A DNA stretch of 64,000 nt from JBFIHF01 sp964411125 (GTDB lineage Bacteria > Myxococcota_A > Bradymonadia > Bradymonadales > Bradymonadaceae). The stretch spans positions 1 to 64,000 of the forward strand of contig CAYPJU010000003.1 of assembly GCA_964411125.1 (NCBI GenBank). Direction: 5' to 3'. A program made the position numbers and the translations under genes. The notes beneath the pieces are model-generated. The model saw nothing but the letters and a program-made list of their open reading frames with translations, was not told the origin of the DNA and ran no database searches. Below, piece by piece: positions 51,957-62,481 of the stretch (position 1 is its first letter; each line of letters begins with the position of its first letter).

Positions 51957-53324
51957 CTACTCTTCGAGGCCCGAGAACACGAACGGGTAGTTGATGACGC
52001 AGATACCGCCTTTCGGTTTCTCGAAGCGCATCCGCTTGATGACGCGGGTGATGCACCCTTCGACCGATTTGTGGTTCAGCGTCGAGCTCGCGATGGAGGA
52101 CTCCATCACGCTGCCGTCCAGGCCGACCTTCCACTGCGCCGTGACCTTGCCCGAGAGGGTCGGGTTGGTCTGAAGCTCCTTCTCGAAGCAGTACTTGATA
52201 GCCTTGGACTTCCCACCGACCACGCGTCGGATGTTGCCCTTGTCGCAGAAGTCGCCGATCGCGGGCGCGCCCGTCGACATCTTGGGCTTCACCTTCTTTT
52301 TCTTCTTCGTACCGATCTTGCCGCCCGTGCCCTTTCCGCCACCGGTGTCGACTTTGCCGAGACCACCGATGCGGCCGAAGCCTTCGCCGCCGCCGCCCTT
52401 TCCGAGGCCGCGGAAGCCCATGCCGCCTGCGCCGCGGCCGACCACGAGGTCTCCGCCTTCGCCGGACATTGCGACGTTCATCTTCGCATCGAACCCTTCC
52501 GAATTGCCGAAGATGTTCTTGAGCGGTCCGGAACCGAGGACGTCGCTCGAGAGCGCCTTGTTCACGCCGAGGTTCTTGACGTCGATCTCCTCGACCATCT
52601 CACCGTCGACCTTGGGGATTTTCGATTCGGGAATGTCTTCGTCAGGGTCACCGAACTTGCCCTCTTCACCACCCGCCTTTTTGCCGGTCGTGTCTTCTTC
52701 AGGCTCTTCGAGCTCCTCCTCTTCGAGAGGCTCGGGCGCTTCGTCGACCATGATCTTGGCGAAGCGGTCGAGGTTCTCGAGCTCCTGCAGGTCGCGGTCG
52801 ACGTCGAACGCGAGAAACGCGACGAGGAGGAATGCGATGTGGAGGACCGCCGAGACGGCGATCGTTCCGAGCAGGGCTCCTTCGACTCGACCTCCGACGC
52901 CGCGGCCCGCCACGACCTCGCCTTTCTCCAGAAGCTGGAAAAAGATGTCGACGTCGCCGAGATGGACGATGCCCCAGTCTCCGAAGCCGATCGGCACCTC
53001 GTAGATCGTGGCGTTTCCGTCCGCCGTGGTCGCGCTGCCTACCTTGTTGGTGGTCTTCTCTTCGACGAGGTCTTCTTCGTCGAACTCTTCGTCACCGATG
53101 GTGACTGTGAGCTCCACCTTGTCCGTGAACCGAAATTTGTAGCCGTTGTCGGTCCGCTCGAACATTTCGAACGAGTCGGGGACCGTCGATCCGGGCACGG
53201 AGAAGTGGTTGTGGATCTCTTCACCGACCTTGACGATCGGGTCACTGGTTTGGGTGAAAGTCTTTTCGTGAAAGACAGTTCCATTCCAGACGAGGGCGAC
53301 ACGAAGATTATGTGTATTGCTCAC
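51957..53324 (-). CDS. AgmX/PglI-like protein with FHA-like N-terminus
   Basis: 455 residues. Residues about 1-90 form a beta-rich domain (LRVALVWNGTVFHEKTF, then YKFRFTDKVELTVTIGDEEF) consistent with a degenerate FHA fold, as in AgnI/GltG-type proteins. One transmembrane helix at about 152-178 (LLGTIAVSAVLHIAFLLVAFL) is followed by an acidic section, a Gly-rich low-complexity region (about 270-325) and the C-terminal AgmX/PglI domain with Cys pair (KYCFEKELQ, EGCITRVIKRMRFEK). The presumed role is to connect inner-membrane and outer-membrane parts of an envelope complex. Divergent from the pseudoprotease. Confidence 0.78.
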   Translation of the reverse strand: MSNTHNLRVALVWNGTVFHEKTFTQTSDPIVKVGEEIHNHFSVPGSTVPDSFEMFERTDNGYKFRFTDKVELTVTIGDEEFDEEDLVEEKTTNKVGSATTADGNATIYEVPIGFGDWGIVHLGDVDIFFQLLEKGEVVAGRGVGGRVEGALLGTIAVSAVLHIAFLLVAFLAFDVDRDLQELENLDRFAKIMVDEAPEPLEEEELEEPEEDTTGKKAGGEEGKFGDPDEDIPESKIPKVDGEMVEEIDVKNLGVNKALSSDVLGSGPLKNIFGNSEGFDAKMNVAMSGEGGDLVVGRGAGGMGFRGLGKGGGGEGFGRIGGLGKVDTGGGKGTGGKIGTKKKKKVKPKMSTGAPAIGDFCDKGNIRRVVGGKSKAIKYCFEKELQTNPTLSGKVTAQWKVGLDGSVMESSIASSTLNHKSVEGCITRVIKRMRFEKPKGGICVINYPFVFSGLEE

Positions 53325-53469
53325 CAGCCAGACTCCTCTGCACCGCTTCGCGCTGTTTTCTCGCTTCGCAAAGCTGCGGCACCATACTCACCCCACCCTA
53401 CACCGTCAAGCACGGCGCCCTAGGCGGGAAATTGCGATATTCGACCGGCCTCCGTACACTCCTCGAATC

Positions 53470-54447
53470 ATGACGAAATCGAAGGCCTCGCACCCACAGA
53501 CACGCATGCGGCTCAGAAGTTCCATCACGGTCCTGTTTTTCTCCGTGCTCGGCTCCTCGGTCGTGGCGCAGGAGAAACCGGCCCCCCAGAACGCTGACCG
53601 GGAGCGCGCGGGATGGGTGAACGAATTCGACGAGGTCACCGTGGAGCGAGTCGATCCAGGAGATCTGCCGGAGCCGGCGGAGTCTCGATTTCCGACCTCG
53701 CTGCAATCGACCGACGTCCTCCCGGGGATCACCAAGCTCGAGACGCTTCGGGATGCCGCGGTCGTATTGAATCAGCAGGTGGTGGAAGTGATCGCGGTCG
53801 TCCGCCCCGACGTCGGGCTCCTCGCTCCGCCGATGCACCTCCGGGGACACGGCGTCTGGATCTCCGACAAGCCGGGTGGCGCCGATCCAGTGCTCGTGAC
53901 GCCGATGCACTGGCTCCGTGGTGCCGACAAGATCGTGGTCTTACCGATGACCGATCGAAAGGCCGGCGACCCTACCAAAGCGGAACGACGAACGATCGAC
54001 TCGATGACGAACCGGGACGGCGAGCGGCTGCTGAAGACGCCGGGCGCAGTCTCCGTCATCGCCGAAGAGCTCGACCCACACCGTAACCTCGCGATTCTCC
54101 GGCCCGCGTCGGGGGAGCTCCGCGCGCCAGCAGCCGGAATGAGGTTCTTCGACTACGAAGGTCAGTCCCCGACCCGCGTCTTCGGCTACAGTCCTTCGGT
54201 GAACAATGCGCTCGTGACCACCCAGTTCATCGCGCCCGATCGAAAGCGCGAGGAGCTCGTCTTCTACCTCCAGACGTCCTACCCGGTGATCCTCGGCGCG
54301 CCGATCGTCAGCGAGACGGGGCAGCTCATCGGGCTCACCGCGATGCGTCATCCCGATCAACCGGAACGAACGCTCACGATCCCCCCCGGAGCGATCCGCC
54401 ACTACGTGCGCGACGTTCAGGGCATCGATGTTTCCCCCGAACCCTGA
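53470..54447 (+). CDS. HtrA-like pseudoprotease, exported
   Basis: 325 residues. A hydrophobic segment (MRLRSSITVLFFSVLGSSVVAQ, residues 13-33) gives export, with a start at 53470 or at the Met 36 bp later. Residues about 125-325 follow the trypsin-like fold of HtrA/DegP proteins: PMHWLRGADKIVV, HRNLAIL, VILGAPIVS. His147 is at the catalytic position, but the Asp is Asn206 and the Ser site is Leu275, so proteolysis is not expected. No PDZ is visible. The product is probably a ligand-binding or regulatory relative. The stop overlaps tilS by 20 bp. Confidence 0.72.
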   Translation: MTKSKASHPQTRMRLRSSITVLFFSVLGSSVVAQEKPAPQNADRERAGWVNEFDEVTVERVDPGDLPEPAESRFPTSLQSTDVLPGITKLETLRDAAVVLNQQVVEVIAVVRPDVGLLAPPMHLRGHGVWISDKPGGADPVLVTPMHWLRGADKIVVLPMTDRKAGDPTKAERRTIDSMTNRDGERLLKTPGAVSVIAEELDPHRNLAILRPASGELRAPAAGMRFFDYEGQSPTRVFGYSPSVNNALVTTQFIAPDRKREELVFYLQTSYPVILGAPIVSETGQLIGLTAMRHPDQPERTLTIPPGAIRHYVRDVQGIDVSPEP

Positions 54448-55750
54448 CGACCCGATCGTCCGAGCCGTCGCGGCACACTCCTCCCGCCCGTTCGTCGTCG
54501 CTCTGAGCGGCGGCGTCGACTCGATCGTTCTGCTGCACGCGGCGCACGCACTCGGCGCACCGATCGCCGCCGTACACGTCGACCATCAGCTCCGCCCGGA
54601 CTCGGCGGACGACCGAATCTTCTGCGCACGAACGTGTCGAGCGCTCGGCATCCCGTTCGAGGCCGTCGAGATCGACGTGGAGAAGGGGAACTCGACCCAG
54701 GGACGCGCACGAATCCAACGGTACGCCGCTCTCTTCCGCGCAGCCTCCCGGTTCGGCATCGAGCGTGTCGCGACCGCCCATCACGCCGACGATCGCGAGG
54801 AGACGGCCCTCCTCCAGGCCGCCCGCGCCGCCGGTCCCGTCGCCCTCGCCGGACCCCGACCGCAGGCGGAGTGGCGGGGGTGGCCGCTCGTGCGGCCGCT
54901 CCTGGAAGTATCCCGCGCCACCATCGAAGCGTGGGCCACCGCTCGGGGGCTTCGGTGGCACGAGGATCCGACCAACGCCGACGAACGGTACGCCCGCGTG
55001 CGAGTCCGCGACGACATCCGCCGGGGCGCAGGCCCCGAAACACCGCTCGCCGAGCGACTGCGCATCGCCGAGCGACTGGAGGCGAAGGCTGCGTTGGTGC
55101 GGCGGCAGGTCCAACCGCTCGGACCGATCCGCCGGGCGATCCGCCGGGACGCGCTCCGCGACGCGAACCCCGATGTCCGCATCCGTGCGCTGCTCGACCT
55201 CGCGGTCGAGCTCCACGGCGCCCTCCCCGGAGCGCTGGCCGCGGAGCTGTCGGATGCGATCGAAGACGCCAACGCAGCACCCCGGACCTTCTGTGGACGA
55301 CACGTCCTCGTTGACGTCGACAGGGACTGGGTCGTCTTCGAGGCCTCGCGAGGCCAGGGAACGAGGCGGCGAGACGCAGACCCTCCCCAACCCGTGCGGT
55401 GGAATCCGGCACCAGGCGAGGCCCTCCCCTGGTTCGAACACCGGCTCGTCGCCACGGTCGACCCGGCGCCGGGCGCTGTCTGGGTCGAGTCGCGGGATCT
55501 CACGATCAGACCCCCGGGAGCCGGCGATCGGCTCGAGCTCGGCGATCGACGCCCCAAAATCTCGGATCTCCTCGCCCAGGCCGGGGTTTCGCCCTTCATG
55601 CGCCCGGGGTGGCCTTGCGTCTATCGCGAAGGAATCTGCAGAGGGGTCGTCGGCATCGAAACAGGCGGCTTAGACGCGAGCTCGTCGGATTCCAGCAAAA
55701 GACCCGGAATTTTCGTGGCCCGCCACGGCTTCCCCGATAGGATTCGTTGA
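54428..55750 (+). CDS. tilS: tRNA(Ile)-lysidine synthetase
   Basis: 440 residues. P-loop SGGVDS (27-32) and the following VHVDHQLRPDSADD are diagnostic. It modifies C34 of the minor tRNA-Ile to lysidine so that AUA is read as Ile. The C-terminal TilS domain ends in GDRLELGDRRPKISDLLAQA, then FPDRIR. The start overlaps the pseudoprotease gene by 20 bp. It precedes ftsH, the classic order. Confidence 0.9.
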   Translation: MFPPNPDDPIVRAVAAHSSRPFVVALSGGVDSIVLLHAAHALGAPIAAVHVDHQLRPDSADDRIFCARTCRALGIPFEAVEIDVEKGNSTQGRARIQRYAALFRAASRFGIERVATAHHADDREETALLQAARAAGPVALAGPRPQAEWRGWPLVRPLLEVSRATIEAWATARGLRWHEDPTNADERYARVRVRDDIRRGAGPETPLAERLRIAERLEAKAALVRRQVQPLGPIRRAIRRDALRDANPDVRIRALLDLAVELHGALPGALAAELSDAIEDANAAPRTFCGRHVLVDVDRDWVVFEASRGQGTRRRDADPPQPVRWNPAPGEALPWFEHRLVATVDPAPGAVWVESRDLTIRPPGAGDRLELGDRRPKISDLLAQAGVSPFMRPGWPCVYREGICRGVVGIETGGLDASSSDSSKRPGIFVARHGFPDRIR

Positions 55751-55965
55751 GCATCGTCGGCTCAATTCGGATCGCTGCCGGCCCTGGCCGCAGTTGTCCG
55801 AGGCCGCGCACCGCAACGATGTCGTGATTTCCGCGGTTTCTACCGCGCATCGTCGAACAGAGGGACCGAACTTGCTCGAGCACGGGCGAAACTTCTCGAA
55901 TCCAGAGCAAATCGTGGCGTGGAACGCGGGACACCGCGCCGGTAGCTACGGGACGACGATTGGAC

Positions 55966-55971
55966 TATACT
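55966..55971 (+). promoter_or_regulatory. Candidate -10 element upstream of ftsH
   Basis: TATACT, five of six to the -10 consensus, 80 bp before the chosen ftsH GTG. No good -35 hexamer stands 16-18 bp upstream, so promoter use is uncertain, possibly a sigma other than sigma-70. Confidence 0.35.
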
Positions 55972-56044
55972 CCCGGTCAGTCTGCTCCCGGCAAACATGT
56001 TCGCACCGAGAATGCGAACGCCTTCAGCCATACCGAGGACAGAA

Positions 56045-58018
<1,974 letters not shown>

Positions 58019-58045
58019 ACGACCCGATCGCTTCGATCTCGAACG

Positions 58046-58069
58046 GCCCGCTTCGGCGGGCTTTTTTTT
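58046..58069 (+). terminator. Rho-independent terminator after ftsH
   Basis: GCCCGC TTCG GCGGGC stem-loop followed by eight T, 27 bp after the ftsH stop. Confidence 0.92.
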
Positions 58070-58151
58070 GCTCGTCTCCCTCCAGCCTGCGCAGCACCGC
58101 CGAGCGCCAACCCCGCTTTCATTCTCGCCCGGTATCCCGTAGTAAGAGCCC

Positions 58152-59237
58152 ATGCGACGCATGCTTCCGATGACACTGGTCTTGCTGCTCGTCCCCGCGG
58201 CGACCACGGCGACCGACGTGAGACAGAACGCCCTGGAAGGCGAGGAAATCAGCATGCCCGGCGTGGTGAGCATCCAGGGCCCCGGGCAGTGCACCGGGAC
58301 GTTGATCGCTCCCAACCTCGTCGTCACTGCCAGGCACTGCTTCTACCACCTGCAGACGCCGCCGAATTCGCCTTGCTCGCACGAGTACGGGGAGGCGATG
58401 GCGCCGCTCGGCGACTATTCGGTGACAGTGACCACCCACGCCGACGAGGCGACCGACGACGACACATTCCAGATCGTTAGACTCGACGAGCGCCCCGGAC
58501 GGCTGGTGTGCGGCAACGACCTCGCCGTGGCGGTCCTCGACCGCCCGGTTCCCGAGACACTCGCCACACCGATCGCGCCCCGGATGGCGAGCCTGCCGGC
58601 CCGGGACGAAGTCGTGAGGGCCGTCGGGTTCGGGATAACCCGCCCCGACGAGCCCGATTCTTACGGGGTCCGACGCATCACCGAAGGCATTGTCGGATGC
58701 GAGCCAGGGCGGTTCTGCGGCTCCGCCATCGAGGACAACGAGTGGGTCGGATACGTCAACACGTGCATCGGCGACTCAGGCGGTCCCGCGCTCGATGAAG
58801 ACGGGCGCCTCATCGGCATCCTCTCGCGAGGCTCCAACGTCTGCAGCTCCGGCATCTACATCACCCCGCGCGATCCGATTGTCGTGTTCGCCGTCGAAGA
58901 ACAGGTCGAGCTCGGCGTCTTCGATCGTCCAGCATGGCTCGACGGAGCCGACCCAGCGCCGCCTCCTTCCGGAGACGAGGAATGCACCGATTTCGATCAC
59001 CCGCCTCAACCGGGTGTCGCCGACCCTTGCGATAAGTCGGATGACTTCGGGGACGTCAACGGCGAGTCGGAAGATGCTCCCGCGTGCAGTTCTACCGCCA
59101 ACGATTCACCCTTCTCACTGATCGGATGGGGGTTCCTCGGCGGAGCGCTACTCTTCGGACGCCGTCGACGTCGACGTTCCTGGCCGGAACGTGAAGTCAT
59201 TCCTGCAGCATCGAGCCCTCAGGCGCGGAGCTTGTAG
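58152..59237 (+). CDS. Trypsin-like serine protease with MYXO-CTERM-like tail
   Basis: 361 residues. Signal peptide MRRMLPMTLVLLLVPAATTATD. Chymotrypsin-fold catalytic triad: His in VVTARHCF (about 56), Asp in GNDLAVAVLD, Ser in CIGDSGGPAL (about 216); disulfide Cys are visible (CTGTL, RHC). The C-terminus (about 310-361) has a Cys then a hydrophobic segment (FSLIGWGFLGGALLF) and a run of Arg (RRRRRR), the layout of the MYXO-CTERM sorting signal, cleaved and lipidated or anchored at the Cys region in Myxococcota. The last 19 bp overlap the end of the opposing regulator gene. Probably an exported, surface-anchored peptidase. Confidence 0.85.
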   Translation: MRRMLPMTLVLLLVPAATTATDVRQNALEGEEISMPGVVSIQGPGQCTGTLIAPNLVVTARHCFYHLQTPPNSPCSHEYGEAMAPLGDYSVTVTTHADEATDDDTFQIVRLDERPGRLVCGNDLAVAVLDRPVPETLATPIAPRMASLPARDEVVRAVGFGITRPDEPDSYGVRRITEGIVGCEPGRFCGSAIEDNEWVGYVNTCIGDSGGPALDEDGRLIGILSRGSNVCSSGIYITPRDPIVVFAVEEQVELGVFDRPAWLDGADPAPPPSGDEECTDFDHPPQPGVADPCDKSDDFGDVNGESEDAPACSSTANDSPFSLIGWGFLGGALLFGRRRRRRSWPEREVIPAASSPQARSL

Positions 59238-59674
59238 CCGAGCCCGACGACCGTTTCGAGCGCGTCGAAGCCCGGCTGTTGCTCTTCTATCTTGCGCCGA
59301 ATCCGGTTCACGTACGAGTCGACCATTCGCTCCGACACGAAGCTGTCGTCCTCGCGCATGGCGCGCAGGAGTCGCGACCGCGACATCGCCACGCCGGGGC
59401 TCGCGACGAAACAACGCAGCAGGCGGAACTCGGTCAGCGTGAGGTCAATGCTCTCCCCCGCGACCCGCGCCTCGAGACGATCGGTGTGAAGCTCCAGCGG
59501 GCCATGAGACACGAGCCTCGACTCGTCGATCTCGGAGTCGCGCGTCGTGAGCACGATGATCGGGATGGCGGACCCCGCCTCGCGAGCGCGACGGCAGCCA
59601 GCGGCCTCGGGTTCGAGCGCATTTTCGAGCCAACTGACGCTCGCCGACGATGCCGAATCATGGTCCTGCACCAC
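59219..59674 (-). CDS. OmpR-type winged-helix regulator with degenerate receiver
   Basis: About 151 residues from a GTG chosen at 59674 (GGGG upstream). The C-terminal 95 residues are a clear OmpR/PhoB winged helix (TEFRLLRCFVASPGVAMSR, SYVNRIRRKIEEQ, TVVGLGYKLRA). The upstream part retains only fragments of a receiver (AREAGSAIPIIVLTTRDSEID); the phosphorylated Asp, the conserved Thr/Lys and the alpha-5 segment are missing, as if about 35 residues are deleted. The frame stays open to 60166 without a convincing start or receiver sequence. It could be a decaying gene or a phosphorylation-independent DNA-binding protein. The 3' ends of this and the protease overlap. Confidence 0.55.
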   Translation of the reverse strand: MVQDHDSASSASVSWLENALEPEAAGCRRAREAGSAIPIIVLTTRDSEIDESRLVSHGPLELHTDRLEARVAGESIDLTLTEFRLLRCFVASPGVAMSRSRLLRAMREDDSFVSERMVDSYVNRIRRKIEEQQPGFDALETVVGLGYKLRA

Positions 59675-60270
59675 GACCCCGGCCGTTCGTACCTGGACCA
59701 AAGCCGAATGCGAGCGAGCGGATTCGGCGCAACTGGTGCCAGACTGCAGCGATGTGGCGCACGCATCTACGGCCGCGTCGGCGCGCCAGGTTAGGTAACG
59801 ACTGACCGGGGATCGAGCGGGAGCCCCAGCGCCACGAAGAGCAGCGGGAAAAGGGCGACGAGCGCTATCACGCTCCAGACATGGCGGCGAAGGGACTGAC
59901 GTTGACGTTCCAGCAAAGCAACCGAGGGTGTGCGTACCTGGGATCCTGAAAGTCCCCGCTCCGACGGCGAACGGGACGATCGACGATTCGAAGGCTAGTC
60001 GAAGCGGCAAGAAGAAGGGAGGCCCCGCTCGCGCGGGGCCTTTGTCGGAAGAGTGGAGGTGGGAAAGCGCGGGTTCCTCGGAGCAGGAGACGCCTCGGGC
60101 GCCGCGCGGATGGTCAGCGGGCATCGGTGGCCCGCTCAAGGGAAAGACGCCCGACTTGTTAAGCAACTCCTAAGTTGGGGCGCCGGTCGTGTGCCGATTG
60201 CGCGCCGTCGCTTCGCCTTGCGGAGCGCCGCGATCGGCAACTACAACCGATCAGCCTCCGTGGAGCCCGC
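59675..60270. other. Intergenic 596 bp with a possible small membrane ORF and hairpins
   Basis: No gene with good support. A minus-strand 41-codon frame ending at 59791 (TTG at 59916) encodes RRHVWSVIALVALFPLLFVA, a plausible membrane helix, perhaps a remnant of a sensor gene next to the regulator. An 8-bp hairpin at 60021-60040 (GGCCCCGC / GCGGGGCC) and a 7-bp one at 60116-60136 are present. Confidence 0.4.
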
Positions 60271-61539
60271 ATGTCGCAATCTTTCCCTCGCCTCGAGCTC
60301 GACGACACCGTCGTGGAACCCGTCGAGGTCGTGCCCGTCGACCCACCGACCTGTGAGGACCACGTCCTCGACGAGCGCGTGAAACCCCTCGTCGTCGTCG
60401 ACGTGCTGCACGACGGCAACTGGTTGCCCGCAGAGTTTCGCGTGGATGGTGACGGTTTCGAGATTCCCGCGGCAGCGCTTCGCGAGGCGTATGTTCGGGA
60501 GCGTGACTGGGGCGCGTCCGAAGTGGCCGCGCGCCTGGCGCAGCAGCTCGGCCTCGAGAGCTTCGTCCGCGTGAACGTCGCTCGCGTGCTGATGGACTTC
60601 GGCAGATTCCCGGGGAGCACACCGCGAAACGCCGACCATCTCCATCGCTTCGCGATCAACTACCCGTTCTCGCAGCTACTGTCGTTTCATCAGAAGCAGC
60701 ACCTGCTGCACACGTACTACGATGGCGTCTCCGCAGCGATGGAGGCGCAGCTCTCGCAGCGCCTCGTGAAGGTCGCGATCCACACCTACGACCCCTACAA
60801 CCGGAGCGGAACACAGCGGCCGGCGACCAGCATCATGACACGATCGATCGGCTACCAGACCGAGTCGGAAATGCCGGCCGGACTCTTCGATCCGCTCTAC
60901 CCCGACGTCCTCGCCGAGTTCACCGCCGACCGCGTCCTGCGCGACCGAATCTCCCTCACGCTGGAGAAGGCGCAGATTCCCGTGGCGCACAACTATCCGT
61001 ACCTCCTCCCCGAGGGGAGCCTCGAAGTTCGGTACCAGGTCTGGGCGTTCTTCCGCGCCCTGCGGGAAGCGTTCGAGAGCGCACGGCCGGATTCCGTCGG
61101 ACGCCCCGAGTATGACGCGGTCTGGGGGATGTTGCTCGACACGAACCGCCGATCGGCCGAATCCGAGGGCCTGCGTTCGTACCTGCACATGTTCCGTCGA
61201 CCACCCACGGGGCTGGAAGAGGAGTACCGAGCGGTGGAGAGCGCCTACGACGACGTCGCCAGCTACTGCACCACCCAGAACGATTTCGTGGAGAAGTATC
61301 GATTCTCTCGCCATCGCACGAGCTCCATCCTGATCGAGGTCCGCAAGGACCTGGTCTGCGAGCTCGGCCCGGACGGAACCCCCACCGGGCTGCGCACCGA
61401 TAACATCGACTTCGTCGGCGATGTTCTCGCGGAGTCACTCGCCACCTACTTTCGCGAAGACTACGACCCGTTTCACGCCCACGAGCCGCACGAGGAGCTC
61501 GAGCGCCACGGTCCCTGGTACGCCCGCGAGACGAAATGA
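60271..61539 (+). CDS. N-formylglutamate amidohydrolase-like protein
   Basis: 422 residues. The FGase (HutG-like) family pattern is visible: ERDWGASEVAARLAQQLGL then RVLMDFGRFPG, HHTYYDG-like helices and KVAIHTYDPYN, with later HRTSSILIEVRKDLV. Members hydrolyse N-formylglutamate to glutamate and formate in His degradation; related proteins act on other formyl or acyl amides. It is longer than typical HutG (about 270) and carries a non-conserved N-terminal about 90 residues and a helical C-terminus, so substrate is uncertain. ATG at 60271 with GGAG six bases upstream. No other hut gene is nearby. Confidence 0.65.
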   Translation: MSQSFPRLELDDTVVEPVEVVPVDPPTCEDHVLDERVKPLVVVDVLHDGNWLPAEFRVDGDGFEIPAAALREAYVRERDWGASEVAARLAQQLGLESFVRVNVARVLMDFGRFPGSTPRNADHLHRFAINYPFSQLLSFHQKQHLLHTYYDGVSAAMEAQLSQRLVKVAIHTYDPYNRSGTQRPATSIMTRSIGYQTESEMPAGLFDPLYPDVLAEFTADRVLRDRISLTLEKAQIPVAHNYPYLLPEGSLEVRYQVWAFFRALREAFESARPDSVGRPEYDAVWGMLLDTNRRSAESEGLRSYLHMFRRPPTGLEEEYRAVESAYDDVASYCTTQNDFVEKYRFSRHRTSSILIEVRKDLVCELGPDGTPTGLRTDNIDFVGDVLAESLATYFREDYDPFHAHEPHEELERHGPWYARETK

Positions 61540-62481
61540 CCTGCATTCCGGGTTCGTCCGGAGCGAAGACGTGATGGCGGTCGCTCGACGCGCCGCCGCC
61601 ACGGGGTGCTGCATAGAGCCCCGCGTCGGGATTCAAGGCAACCCTCCCTCCACCGGTCCCAGTGCGGCCTTCAGCCCCCTGCGCGACTTTTTTCGCAACG
61701 GAACGCGAGCTCTCCCGATAACGTACGTGTAGTCACCGTCATGCTTCGACTGAAGGGCGGGCCTTTCGTTCGCGCGCGGAGGTCCTTCGTGCCCATCGGA
61801 AGTCGCACGACACCGGCTACACGCCTATTGGCGGCCTCGGTCGCCTGGGGGTGGGGGGAGGCGACCGATGGCCGCCGATAGGCAGGCCTTCGGGGCGCAC
61901 GACCTTCGGGTCGTGCGCCCTAGAGGCCTCGTTGCAGCAACCGACGACACTTGAGGTATAGGACCAAATTTCGAGACCGACCAGGAGATGCCTATGAAAC
62001 AAGACCAGTGACGCGCCACGGCGAAGCCCGCACATACTCGGGCTGGGCGCGTCGCGAGGGCCCGGGGCTTCGACCCGGCCCGCGACTCCGGTTTCGCAAC
62101 CGGCCGAGGCTGTGCCCAACGCGCGAACGGCGGGCACCCCTGACGGCAAGGGCGGAACCACCGACCAGCACGAACATCGCCGAAAGCCCGGCCACGGGCG
62201 AGATCGGCGAGAGCTCCGGTCGGCGACAGACGAGCGCGGAAAATTCGCCCCCGCGCACTCAGCGCCGCTCGGTCCCGCGACGCGGGGACGGGGAAGGACC
62301 GCTCTGTCCGAACCCGACCGACGAGGACGGCACCGCTCTGCGCGATTCTCCGGCGTGCCGGGGGACATCGCTGCTCTCGGCGAATCGAACGGCGTTTTGC
62401 AGGCCACACCGCTCGGCGCCGATCGAGGCGACGCGCGGGACGGCGAGCGCGAGGGAACCCGGAGATCTGCTGAGCCGTGAT
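61540..62481. other. Intergenic 942 bp between convergent genes, highly structured
   Basis: Convergent region between the FGase-like gene and folP without a convincing gene. It contains the two-hairpin element at 61823-61929, and a seven-codon frame with a ribosome site at 61988-62013 (MPMKQDQ, stop) followed by a hairpin. A minus-strand frame 61992-62258 encodes CRRPELSPISPVAGLSAMFV then AVRGARRSR, resembling a detached MYXO-CTERM tail with a stop just upstream; possible pseudogene remnant of a surface protein. Confidence 0.5.
61823..61929. other. Two abutting long hairpins, candidate structured RNA or palindromic element
   Basis: First hairpin: arms 61823-61846 and 61859-61883, about 24 bp paired with one wobble and a one-base bulge, around a G-rich 12-base loop (GGGGGTGGGGGG). 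Second, directly adjacent: a 12-bp perfect stem (GGGCGCACGACC at 61893-61904) with a UUCG tetraloop and its complement, plus outer AGGCC/GGCCT pairing (61884-61888, 61925-61929). No T-run follows on either strand, so it is not a normal terminator. Possible functions are a transcript 3' end, a non-coding RNA or a protein-binding palindrome. Confidence 0.7.

Noticed and set aside
61988..62013. Seven-codon leader-like frame with a ribosome site (MPMKQDQ)
   Set aside because: No downstream gene on the same strand that it could control; likely chance.
62112..62480. 122-codon plus-strand frame starting MPNARTAG
   Set aside because: Polar, repetitive composition without hydrophobic core; no ribosome site; not distinguishable from noise in GC-rich DNA.
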